From assembly GCA_021808425.1 (NCBI GenBank), contig JAKBBS010000221.1, positions 1 to 5,465 of the forward strand: a stretch of 5,465 nucleotides of DNA, given 5' to 3'. Numbering within the stretch: position 1 is the stretch's first letter; each line of letters starts with the position of its first letter. Position numbers and translations under genes: made by a program. The notes beneath the pieces are model-generated. The model made no database searches and had not been told where the DNA came from. It saw only the letters and a program-made list of their open reading frames with translations. Source of the stretch: Actinomycetes bacterium. GTDB lineage: Bacteria > Actinomycetota > Acidimicrobiia > Acidimicrobiales > Palsa-688. Positions 1 to 4,799 of the stretch are shown here, piece by piece.

Positions 1-402
1 GAGTACGTCGACGATTCACTGTCGACCAACGTCCTTCCGACCATCGCCGCCGCCGAGGTGTTCGCGGACAGGCCGCTGGCGCTCATCGCCGGGGGCTTCG
101 ACCGCGACATCGACTACCGTCCCCTCGCTGCACACCTCGCGGGGCGCGACGAGCCCTCCCTCGTCCTCACAGTCCCGGACAGCGGCGAGCGCATCCGCCG
201 CGAGGTTGGCGCTTGCGGCGTGGACGTGGTCGCGTGTGACGACGTCGCGCAGGCCGTTCTTGCCGCCTCGAGGTGGGCGATACCGGGAGCTGTCGTCCTG
301 CTGTCGCCGGCGGCAGCCAGCTACGGCCGCTTCAGCGATTACCGCCACCGGGGCGGGGTGTTCCGTGCGGCGGTGGAAGCCCTACAAGGAGCAGCCTCTT
401 AG
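1..402 (+). CDS. murD: MurD-family UDP-N-acetylmuramoyl-L-alanine--glutamate ligase, C-terminal part (5' end outside window)
   Basis: This is the last 133 codons of a Mur ligase of about 450 residues; reading frame 1 is open from the first base to the TAG at 400-402. Mur ligases of this type add glutamate to UDP-MurNAc-L-Ala in the cytoplasm, using ATP. The visible part is the C-terminal domain that closes over the amino-acid substrate. It shows VDDSLSTN near the left edge (MurD usually has DDSKATN), ALIAGGFDRDIDY (usually a GG..KG-type motif) and VVLLSPAAASYGRF followed by a YRHRGGVF segment, which matches the MurD hallmark LLSPACAS..QF..F..RG. The family assignment is firm. The Lys of DDSK is Leu here and the Lys of the second motif is Arg; such changes resemble the MurD2 branch paired with the MurL epimerase, but that is inference from a partial protein. 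It converges with the membrane protein gene 47 bases downstream, so it is probably last in its operon. Confidence 0.9.
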   Translation, partial: EYVDDSLSTNVLPTIAAAEVFADRPLALIAGGFDRDIDYRPLAAHLAGRDEPSLVLTVPDSGERIRREVGACGVDVVACDDVAQAVLAASRWAIPGAVVLLSPAAASYGRFSDYRHRGGVFRAAVEALQGAAS

Positions 403-449
403 TCATTAGTGCCTTCCAGCACCCGCAAGCGCTGTCGAGTTTCGGAGCT
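403..449. other. Short convergent intergenic spacer
   Basis: These 47 bases separate the stops of two convergent genes. The ligase stop is followed in frame by a second stop (TAG TCA TTA G contains no further in-frame sense of note). There is a weak 4-bp CAGC/GCTG stem around 417-434 and a GAGCTC palindrome at 445-450, but no U-tract follows on either strand. I see no convincing terminator. Confidence 0.4.
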
Positions 450-1451
450 CTAAGCGGCGACGCCGACGAGGGAGGCGGCTACCTCCGGCTTTCGCAGCTT
501 CCAGATAAACGAATCGTAGAAAAAGTGCAGGGCGCCGATGCTCAGCACGGCCACCAGCAGGACCCGGGACGGAACGAGGTAGTACAACACGAAGAACAGC
601 GTCGAGACCAACGCTGCGTACGCGGAGAAGAAACGGGTGCGCCCACCGGGACGCCGGGCGACGTCGCCTAGCGGGCCCGGGTGTCGGGCCTCGCCGGCGA
701 TCGAACGATTGACGATGACCAGGTATTCGATCGAGTGCGACCCGACGAAACCCACCAGGCCCGCAACCGGGTCGACCAGCGCCACTGCAAACAGAGCGCC
801 GGTCGATGCGACGTACAGCCACTTGCCGGGATTGGCTGCAGCGCTTCGAGCCTCACCAGCAACCCACTTTGCGGCGAGATAGACGGAGGCGAAGACGATG
901 AGCGGCAGGGCGATGGTTGCCTCTGTAGACAGCCTAGAGAGGATCCTGGCTGCGTCGCCCGATACCGTCTGAGCGCCGAACTGGGCGACGATACCGGCCA
1001 CTTCGTGTCGCGCCACGACGAAGCCGAGAGGAATGACGAACCACATGAAAACCATCAACTTCTCTGTCCTGGCCTGGTTGTCGCCGGCCCGACGACCGTA
1101 GATTCGCATGATGCCGTAGCGCTGCATGAGGGTGTGCTCGGCGTTCCAGAGCCCACCGACGACTACCACCAGCAGCGGGCTCACGGTCGAAAAGATAGAG
1201 ACACCGAGCACAACGACGAGGGGCGAGAGAAGGAACAAGCGTCGGTGTGATGCGAGCCGCCACGGGCTTGCGTATACGAAAGGCAGGGTGAGCGGCTGAT
1301 GCGCAAACGAAAGGAACATGACCGCCGCTACCAGCACGTCGAGCACCCGCGGGGTTCCTTCGGCAAGATGGCCGGCGAAGGCCAGCGGAAGCCAGGATAA
1401 CGACAGGGCCACGTCACCCGCCGGTCTGCCTATCCACCTGCTAGCTGTCAC
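450..1451 (-). CDS. Polytopic integral membrane protein of unknown function with conserved-looking histidine motifs
   Basis: The protein has 333 residues from a GTG at 1451-1449. It is strongly hydrophobic, with about eight or nine predicted membrane segments (roughly residues 14-30, 36-52, 72-101, 132-147, 178-195, 211-234, 274-292 and 296-312) separated by short Arg-rich loops. Four histidines lie in or beside these segments within distinctive motifs: H51 in SFAHQPLTLPF, H106 in WNAEHTLMQRYG, H239 in GSHSIEYL and H309 in LHFFYDSFIWK. Spaced intramembrane histidines of this kind suggest a metal or heme site, but I cannot name the family; a Brp/Blh-like iron enzyme is one loose comparison. 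The GTG start is supported by a TAGATT box 7 bases upstream, which would give a leaderless or nearly leaderless mRNA. An AAGGGA stretch 15 bases upstream is too distant for a good ribosome binding site. It is divergent from the secreted LytM-like gene and convergent with the ligase, so it looks monocistronic. Confidence 0.85.
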   Translation of the reverse strand: MTASRWIGRPAGDVALSLSWLPLAFAGHLAEGTPRVLDVLVAAVMFLSFAHQPLTLPFVYASPWRLASHRRLFLLSPLVVVLGVSIFSTVSPLLVVVVGGLWNAEHTLMQRYGIMRIYGRRAGDNQARTEKLMVFMWFVIPLGFVVARHEVAGIVAQFGAQTVSGDAARILSRLSTEATIALPLIVFASVYLAAKWVAGEARSAAANPGKWLYVASTGALFAVALVDPVAGLVGFVGSHSIEYLVIVNRSIAGEARHPGPLGDVARRPGGRTRFFSAYAALVSTLFFVLYYLVPSRVLLVAVLSIGALHFFYDSFIWKLRKPEVAASLVGVAA

Positions 1452-1458
1452 GGCTGTG

Positions 1459-1464
1459 AATCTA
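1459..1464 (-). promoter_or_regulatory. -10 box for the membrane protein gene (TAGATT)
   Basis: On the minus strand TAGATT fits the actinobacterial TANNNT consensus and ends 7 bases before the GTG at 1451. The transcript would therefore begin at or within a base or two of the start codon. No recognisable -35 hexamer lies 16-18 bases upstream, which is common in high-GC actinobacteria. Confidence 0.5.
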
Positions 1465-1484
1465 TTCCCTTGCCGAATTTTTCT

Positions 1485-1540
1485 CTACCGGCGGACCTAC
1501 CGGCCGCCCTACCGACGATCAAACCGGCGGCGACCGGCGG
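1485..1540. repeat. 12-bp imperfect tandem repeats in a divergent promoter region
   Basis: Four consecutive 12-base units start at 1485 (CTACCGGCGGAC), 1497 (CTACCGGCCGCC), 1509 (CTACCGACGATC) and 1521 (AAACCGGCGGCG). A further ACCGGCGG follows at 1533, out of the 12-base register by two bases. The first three share CTACCG exactly and the shared core is ACCG(G/A)C. The array fills the space between the -10 boxes of the two divergent genes and overlaps both expected -35 regions. That is where an operator for a repeat-binding regulator would sit. The binding role is inferred. Confidence 0.6.
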
Positions 1541-1544
1541 GCCC

Positions 1545-1553
1545 TGCTAAATT
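1545..1553 (+). promoter_or_regulatory. Extended -10 promoter (TGCTAAATT) for the LytM-like gene
   Basis: TGC directly before TAAATT makes an extended -10 element (TGnTANNNT). Transcription would start near 1559-1561. This coincides with a GTG at 1559 that opens the same reading frame as the LytM-like gene. The mRNA is therefore either leaderless with an unusually long N-terminus, or carries a leader of about 100 bases before the ATG at 1661. The -35 position falls inside the repeat array. Confidence 0.5.
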
Positions 1554-1558
1554 CAGAA

Positions 1559-1660
1559 GTGCCGTCGCTTCCCCACGGTGAATGTCTGTCTCAGGACGTG
1601 AAACCTCGTGCCGGCGCGAGTTGCAGTAAACCCAGCTACGACAGGAGCCTGACGGGTTTC
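1559..1660 (+). other. Candidate structured 5' leader upstream of the LytM-like gene
   Basis: Two potential hairpins lie between the inferred transcription start and the ATG at 1661. The first is CTCGTG-CCGG-CGCGAG (about 1608-1623), a six-base-pair stem with one T-G pair. The second pairs AAACCC (1628-1633) with GGGTTT (1654-1659), its right arm ending one base before the ATG. The only Shine-Dalgarno-like sequence, AGGAG at 1643-1647, lies in the loop of the second hairpin. Linear spacing to the ATG is 13 bases, but folding would bring the two closer. The stretch is also open in frame from GTG 1559, so it could instead be coding. It matches no riboswitch class that I can recognise. Confidence 0.35.
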
Positions 1661-3091
1661 ATGGTGGTGTCTAAAGCTTGGACGAACCCTCGATTGAGAG
1701 GCGGTCGCGTTAAGCACCCGTACCGGTCGTGGCGCACCAGGCGATCGATGTTTGCGCTGGTAATTCTGGGCTCGCTGGCCACTTCAGGCGCAGCGTTCGC
1801 TGTGCCGGCGTCTGCTAGCGGCGTTGCCTCGGACCAATCTCAGATCTCCCAGCTCGAGGCGCGAATCACGAGCCAAGGCGCCGCCCTCCAGCAGCTCGTC
1901 GCCCGCAGCAACGAGACGCAGGGGCAGCTTTCGACTCTCCAGGAGAAGCTGTCCACTGAGCGCCAGCAGCTGCTTACCTACCAGGCCAACGAGGCGGTAG
2001 CGGCGTCGAACCTTCGCAAACTAGCGATCCAGGAGTACGTGGACGGCCCCGCGTCGGCTGCTCAGGTGCCCGCCTCCGGCTCGTCACTCGTAGCGAGGGC
2101 GGACTCGGCGATGGTCGAAGGCGAGTACGTCCGAATCGCGGGCCTCAACGTCGCGCAGGCGATGCAGAACTACTCCTTGGACGCGAAACTCGTGGCGACG
2201 ACAGCTGCAGCCACGCAGAACCTCTCCAACGAGGCCCAAAAGACGGTGTCCGCCCTGGCTGCGCAGCGTCAAGCGGCCGTGGCGGCGTTGGCCGCCGACG
2301 AGACGACCCTCAACCAGGTGAAAGGTAACCTGGCCCAGCTTCTTGCGGCAGCTCAGGCCAAGCAGGCGGCCGAACAACTCGCAGCCGAGAGGGCTCTGGT
2401 CGCCAGAGTCGTCGCTGCCCAAGCGGCCCAGGCACAGGCGGCGCGGGCCGCGGCAGCTTCAGCGACCAGCCGTCCACCCGTCGCTGAGCCTCCCGCAACG
2501 GCGCCCCCGACGACGCAGCTTGGGGAGCCCTTGACAGTCGCACCGGTGTTTCAGGCACCGGCAGCCGTTGCGCAGAGCCCAGCTGTGCAGTCGCCGGTCG
2601 TCTCCGCGGCCGGCTATGCGAACCCTCTGCGAGGTGTGTCTGCGCTACATCCGGAGCGGATCGACCAGGGTGTCGACTTCAGCGGCTACGGCCCTATCTA
2701 CGCGATAGGCGACGGGGTGGTGCTATCCACTTTCAACGGCGGCTGGCCAGGGGGAACCTTCATCTCCTACCGGCTGACCAGTGGTCCTGCGGCGGGGCTG
2801 ACCGTTTACGCGGCCGAGGATATTTTTCCCACAGTCCAAGTAGGTGAAACGGTGACCCCGGGTACCGTCCTCGGCACCTTGTACGAGGGACCCGCCGGCA
2901 TGGAAACCGGGTGGGCGAACGGCGGTTCGGGCTCGACGATGGCCTACGGCGCTGGGCAGTTCGGCGGGTCGAACACGACGATGTTCGGCTACAACTTCTC
3001 CCTGCTCCTTCAATCTGTGGGGGCGCCCGGCGGGGTCATGGAGAACAGCGTTCCGACTGGTTCGCTTCCCTCGGGCTGGCCTAACTGGTAA
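1661..3091 (+). CDS. Secreted coiled-coil protein with degenerate (zinc-less) M23/LytM-like C-terminal domain
   Basis: From the ATG at 1661 the protein has 476 residues (510 if it begins at GTG 1559). A basic N-terminus (HPYRSWRTRR) leads into a hydrophobic core at about residues 30-47 and cleavage sites after AFA or ASA, so it is probably Sec-exported. Residues about 57-115 form a Gln/Glu-rich coiled coil. Residues about 152-270 form a second long Ala-rich helix, and a Pro/Thr/Val-rich linker follows to about 320. The last 155 residues look like a LytM (peptidase M23) fold: RIDQGVDF, YAIGDGVV, LTVYAAEDI and VGETVTPGTVLG line up with M23 landmarks. The zinc ligands appear lost: the HxxxD histidine is D335 (D339 is kept), the YxH histidine is A385, and the HxH motif falls at METGWA (about E415). 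This order of domains resembles EnvC and actinobacterial RipA-type wall proteins. I infer a non-catalytic activator or scaffold for wall hydrolases; a structural wall-binding role is possible. Confidence 0.8.
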   Translation: MVVSKAWTNPRLRGGRVKHPYRSWRTRRSMFALVILGSLATSGAAFAVPASASGVASDQSQISQLEARITSQGAALQQLVARSNETQGQLSTLQEKLSTERQQLLTYQANEAVAASNLRKLAIQEYVDGPASAAQVPASGSSLVARADSAMVEGEYVRIAGLNVAQAMQNYSLDAKLVATTAAATQNLSNEAQKTVSALAAQRQAAVAALAADETTLNQVKGNLAQLLAAAQAKQAAEQLAAERALVARVVAAQAAQAQAARAAAASATSRPPVAEPPATAPPTTQLGEPLTVAPVFQAPAAVAQSPAVQSPVVSAAGYANPLRGVSALHPERIDQGVDFSGYGPIYAIGDGVVLSTFNGGWPGGTFISYRLTSGPAAGLTVYAAEDIFPTVQVGETVTPGTVLGTLYEGPAGMETGWANGGSGSTMAYGAGQFGGSNTTMFGYNFSLLLQSVGAPGGVMENSVPTGSLPSGWPNW

Positions 3092-3186
3092 GTGGCCTAA
3101 CACTGGTCACTCGGATCGGAGCGCCAAGCGCCTCGACTGCGAGTACGATGCTCCTCGACTGCGAGTACGATCGGATCGGAGAACGT
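3092..3186. other. Convergent intergenic region with direct repeats and a weak hairpin
   Basis: This spacer lies between the stop of the LytM-like gene and the stop of the DUF2510 gene on the other strand. Besides the repeats listed separately, it contains an imperfect hairpin, GAGCGC-CAA-GCG(C)CTC at 3119-3134, and a GAACGTTC palindrome at 3181-3188 that overlaps the stop of the minus-strand gene. Neither is followed by a U-tract on either strand, so the region may end transcription from both sides but does not show a classical terminator. Confidence 0.35.
3131..3171. repeat. Perfect 19-bp direct repeat, two copies at 22-bp period
   Basis: CCTCGACTGCGAGTACGAT occurs at 3131-3149 and again at 3153-3171, separated by three bases (GCT). 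Each copy contains the small inverted repeat CTCG-ACTG-CGAG. An 11-base TCGGATCGGAG lies on each side, at 3111-3121 and 3171-3181, 60 bases apart. The pattern fits a recent local tandem duplication or a paired binding site in the gap between convergent genes. Confidence 0.8.
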
Positions 3187-3645
3187 TCAGATAGGCAACG
3201 AGTCCGTGTAGGGGACTCCGCTCTTCGAGACGTAGTTCGTGTACTCGCGGCCATCCCACCATCTGTAGTCCCACCGACCCGACGGATCAGGCCGCCACGC
3301 CGGTGCCGATGCTACGTCATAGGCGGTCGCCGGATCGGCCGGCGGGGTCGTCCACGCAGACCCCGGTTCTTCGTAAGGGGATACCGGTTGTCCCCCGTAA
3401 GGTGATGTCGCTTGCCCTGGATACGGACGAGAGTAGTTACCGCCGAGCTGGCCGTAGGGTGGGCGGCCGCCGTAAACCCGGCCGGACCAGTCGGTCTTGG
3501 GGCGCATCAGGGCTATGACGACGAGGCCTATAGCTCCGAAGACGAAGCTGAGCAGGAAACCCAGGCCCGGACGGCCTTTACCCCTGCCCACCAACCAACC
3601 AGCAAAGCTGATCAGGAACCAACCGAGAAACATAAATTCGAACAT
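3187..3645 (-). CDS. Two-helix membrane protein with C-terminal DUF2510 domain
   Basis: The protein has 152 residues from the ATG at 3645-3643. I prefer this start to the GTG three codons upstream (3654-3652, 155 residues) because AGGTG at 3656-3652 makes a Shine-Dalgarno site with a 6-base spacer to the ATG. Residues about 1-18 and 27-47 are hydrophobic membrane segments separated by the basic turn GRGKGRPG, a motif common in small actinobacterial membrane proteins. A Pro/Tyr/Gly-rich, low-complexity linker follows (about 55-110). The C-terminus reads WRPDPSGRWDYRWWDGREYT, which matches the DUF2510 signature (W.PDPsg....RyWDG..WT). DUF2510 is found mainly in actinobacterial membrane or secreted proteins and has no established function. 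The two helices predict both termini on the same side of the membrane. It lies downstream of the DUF6941-like gene on the same strand but behind a terminator, so it probably has its own promoter. Confidence 0.85.
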   Translation of the reverse strand: MFEFMFLGWFLISFAGWLVGRGKGRPGLGFLLSFVFGAIGLVVIALMRPKTDWSGRVYGGRPPYGQLGGNYSRPYPGQATSPYGGQPVSPYEEPGSAWTTPPADPATAYDVASAPAWRPDPSGRWDYRWWDGREYTNYVSKSGVPYTDSLPI

Positions 3646-3681
3646 TCGATTCACCTACTCAGCCGGGCACCGCTTGTGCCT

Positions 3682-3687
3682 ACCATA
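3682..3687 (-). promoter_or_regulatory. Possible -10 box for the DUF2510 gene (TATGGT)
   Basis: On the minus strand TATGGT fits TANNNT and would place transcription start near 3675, leaving a leader of about 30 bases before the ATG at 3645. It sits just beyond the terminator of the preceding gene, which is consistent with an independent promoter. No good -35 element is visible. Confidence 0.3.
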
Positions 3688-3700
3688 AGCGTACCTAATC

Positions 3701-3731
3701 GGCAAAGAAATGCGCCGCCTTGAAGCGGCGG
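3701..3731 (-). terminator. Intrinsic terminator after the DUF6941-like gene
   Basis: On the minus strand CGCCGC (3730-3725) pairs with GCGGCG (3718-3713) around a TTCAAG loop, giving six G-C pairs plus a possible T-G closing pair. The stem is followed by CATTTCTTT, a T-rich run. It begins 12 bases after the TGA of the upstream gene (3745-3743). On the plus strand no T-run follows, so it acts in one direction only. Confidence 0.65.
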
Positions 3732-3742
3732 AAGTTAGCGCG

Positions 3743-4225
3743 TCATCCGCCGAGCTGTGCCTGCATCTGCTCGCGCGACACGAGGCGGAACGACGCCCGG
3801 TCCATCTCCCGCCCGTCGATGTTAACGCTGAAGAAATAGGGCCCAGGCGCCGGCAACGGCAAGCCGAACAACGGAACGGCAAGCGGCATCACGGACTCGT
3901 CCCCGTCGATCATCGTAGGCATCCGAACAGCCGAGAACACGACGGCGATCATCCCTTGATCCGCCGGGTTCGCCTCCTCCGGCAACTGGTCGCTCAGCAA
4001 AACCCGCCGCTGCGCCCCGTCAGCCTCGGACACCAACTCGATCGTCATCAAGTGTTTGGCGTCGGTTTCAGTCCACGCAATCGAGACGAGAACAGCCAGA
4101 AAAATGTTCACAGGGAACGGCGGCTCTTCGGTGTTGCTCGCAAGCATCGAAATGCCAGCGCCGCTTATAAAGAGCTTTCCCCCGCTCACCTCGGCAAAGT
4201 CACACAGCAGAACCTTGGCATCCAT
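3743..4225 (-). CDS. DUF6941-like protein (function unknown)
   Basis: The protein has 160 residues from the ATG at 4225-4223. The frame is open to a TTG at 4267, but GGGAGG at 4242-4237, 11 bases before the ATG, and the conserved-looking MDAKVLLCDFAEV opening favour the ATG. The opening LLCDFAEVSGGKLFISGAGI, the LAVLVSIAW strand followed by HLMTIELVSE, and the ending GPYFFSVNIDG then RASFRLV follow the pattern I associate with DUF6941 proteins of actinobacteria. The alternating hydrophobic pattern suggests an all-beta fold. There is no signal peptide or membrane segment, so a cytoplasmic location is likely. The family has no known activity and I see no catalytic motif. A strong terminator follows; its promoter should lie in the 172-base gap shared with the divergent small gene at 4398. 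Confidence 0.8.
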   Translation of the reverse strand: MDAKVLLCDFAEVSGGKLFISGAGISMLASNTEEPPFPVNIFLAVLVSIAWTETDAKHLMTIELVSEADGAQRRVLLSDQLPEEANPADQGMIAVVFSAVRMPTMIDGDESVMPLAVPLFGLPLPAPGPYFFSVNIDGREMDRASFRLVSREQMQAQLGG

Positions 4226-4397
4226 GTCGTCGATCGCCTCCCGGGCACGTCCGCCGGGACCTTCCAACGGCCGGACCCGAACATCTTGACATCTCTCAGA
4301 ACACCACCACCTTCCGCGATCACCGAAACCTCACTAATCGGACATTCAACCCGTATCACTCACGACCCGAGACAAGTGCATCGGACAGGAGGAGTCA
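4226..4397. other. Divergent intergenic region between the DUF6941-like gene and the small acidic protein gene
   Basis: This 172-base gap must contain start signals for both neighbouring genes. On the plus strand TTGACA at 4286-4291 is a perfect -35 hexamer, but no acceptable -10 lies 16-18 bases downstream (around 4308-4314). TATCAC at 4354-4359 is a weak -10 candidate for the plus-strand gene. I find no convincing promoter on the minus strand. No repeat, hairpin or small gene stands out. Confidence 0.4.
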
Positions 4398-4739
4398 ATG
4401 GAAAAACGCCACGAGGTTCTCACCGACGACGTCTGCACAGACACCGACGAGCGACTCGGCGAACTGCACGACCGATTGGTGACCTGGTGGGCAGGCGGGT
4501 CGGTCGAGGGAGCCGAACTGGCCGGGATCTGGGATGACGCCCTGCGGCGTTTCGACCGTCGACTTCAAGAACTTCTCGACGCGGGCTATCAAAGCGAGGA
4601 CCTCCTCGAAGAACCCGCGACCATGCTCCTCGACTGCTTCGAGCGTTCTTTGAGCGACCACGACAACGTCCTGGCAGCCTTCCCCTACGAGTTGCCCGAC
4701 GGGTGGTTGGAGTGGCTTCCCCCCCAACCGAGCGACTGA
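4398..4739 (+). CDS. Small acidic protein of unknown function
   Basis: The protein has 113 residues. The start is well set: AGGAGG at 4387-4392, five bases before the ATG at 4398, is the best ribosome binding site in the window. The protein is rich in Asp, Glu, Leu and Trp, has no signal peptide or membrane segment, and looks mostly helical (residues about 16-80, with DERLGELHDRLVTWWAGG and ALRRFDRRLQELLDAGY). It ends in a Trp/Pro-rich tail, ELPDGWLEWLPPQPSD. Two cysteines (residues 13 and 80) are far apart and form no metal motif. I do not recognise a family. It is 60 bases upstream of the next gene on the same strand and may be co-transcribed with it. A run of seven C (4719-4725) five codons before the stop is a possible slippage or sequencing-error site. 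Confidence 0.75.
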   Translation: MEKRHEVLTDDVCTDTDERLGELHDRLVTWWAGGSVEGAELAGIWDDALRRFDRRLQELLDAGYQSEDLLEEPATMLLDCFERSLSDHDNVLAAFPYELPDGWLEWLPPQPSD

Positions 4740-4743
4740 CTAC

Positions 4744-4749
4744 TACTAT
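4744..4749 (+). promoter_or_regulatory. Weak -10 candidate (TACTAT) before the Gly/Met-rich protein gene
   Basis: TACTAT fits TANNNT and lies in the 60-base gap between the two plus-strand genes, about 50 bases before the ATG at 4800. The -35 position falls in the C-rich end of the upstream gene and has no consensus. Co-transcription with the upstream gene is equally possible. Confidence 0.2.
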
Positions 4750-4799
4750 CCCGGCGTTGGACCATCAGCCTGTCATGTCACTACCGGAAGGGCTGAAAA

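Noticed and set aside
681..1250. Plus-strand open frame of 189 codons
   Set aside because: It is antisense to the membrane protein and is Asp/Arg/His-rich without family features; the minus-strand frame has clear membrane segments and a promoter.
1559..1660. c-di-AMP (ydaO-type) or other known riboswitch before the LytM-like gene
   Set aside because: The conserved blocks expected for the ydaO class (such as the CCGTCAGCTAACC-like segment) are absent, and I could not match GEMM, cobalamin, SAM or T-box signatures.
1559..1660. N-terminal extension of the LytM-like protein from GTG 1559 as the preferred start
   Set aside because: It would put about 63 residues before the signal peptide core, which is unusual for Sec export. 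It is kept as an alternative because of the -10 box just upstream.
3131..3171. CRISPR array
   Set aside because: There are only two copies with a 3-base gap and no spacers of the usual 30-40 bases; no cas genes are present.
4286..4291. TTGACA as a functional -35 element for the gene at 4398
   Set aside because: There is no -10-like hexamer at the required distance, so a perfect hexamer alone is likely chance.
4337..4387. ATCGGACA repeated at 4337 and 4380
   Set aside because: It is only eight bases, with no further matching flank or symmetry; expected by chance at this GC content.
3710..4537. Long plus-strand open frame of 275 codons
   Set aside because: It lies antisense to the DUF6941-like gene and overlaps the well-started small gene at 4398 in another frame. 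Its translation is Arg/His-rich with no domain, typical of a shadow frame in high-GC DNA.
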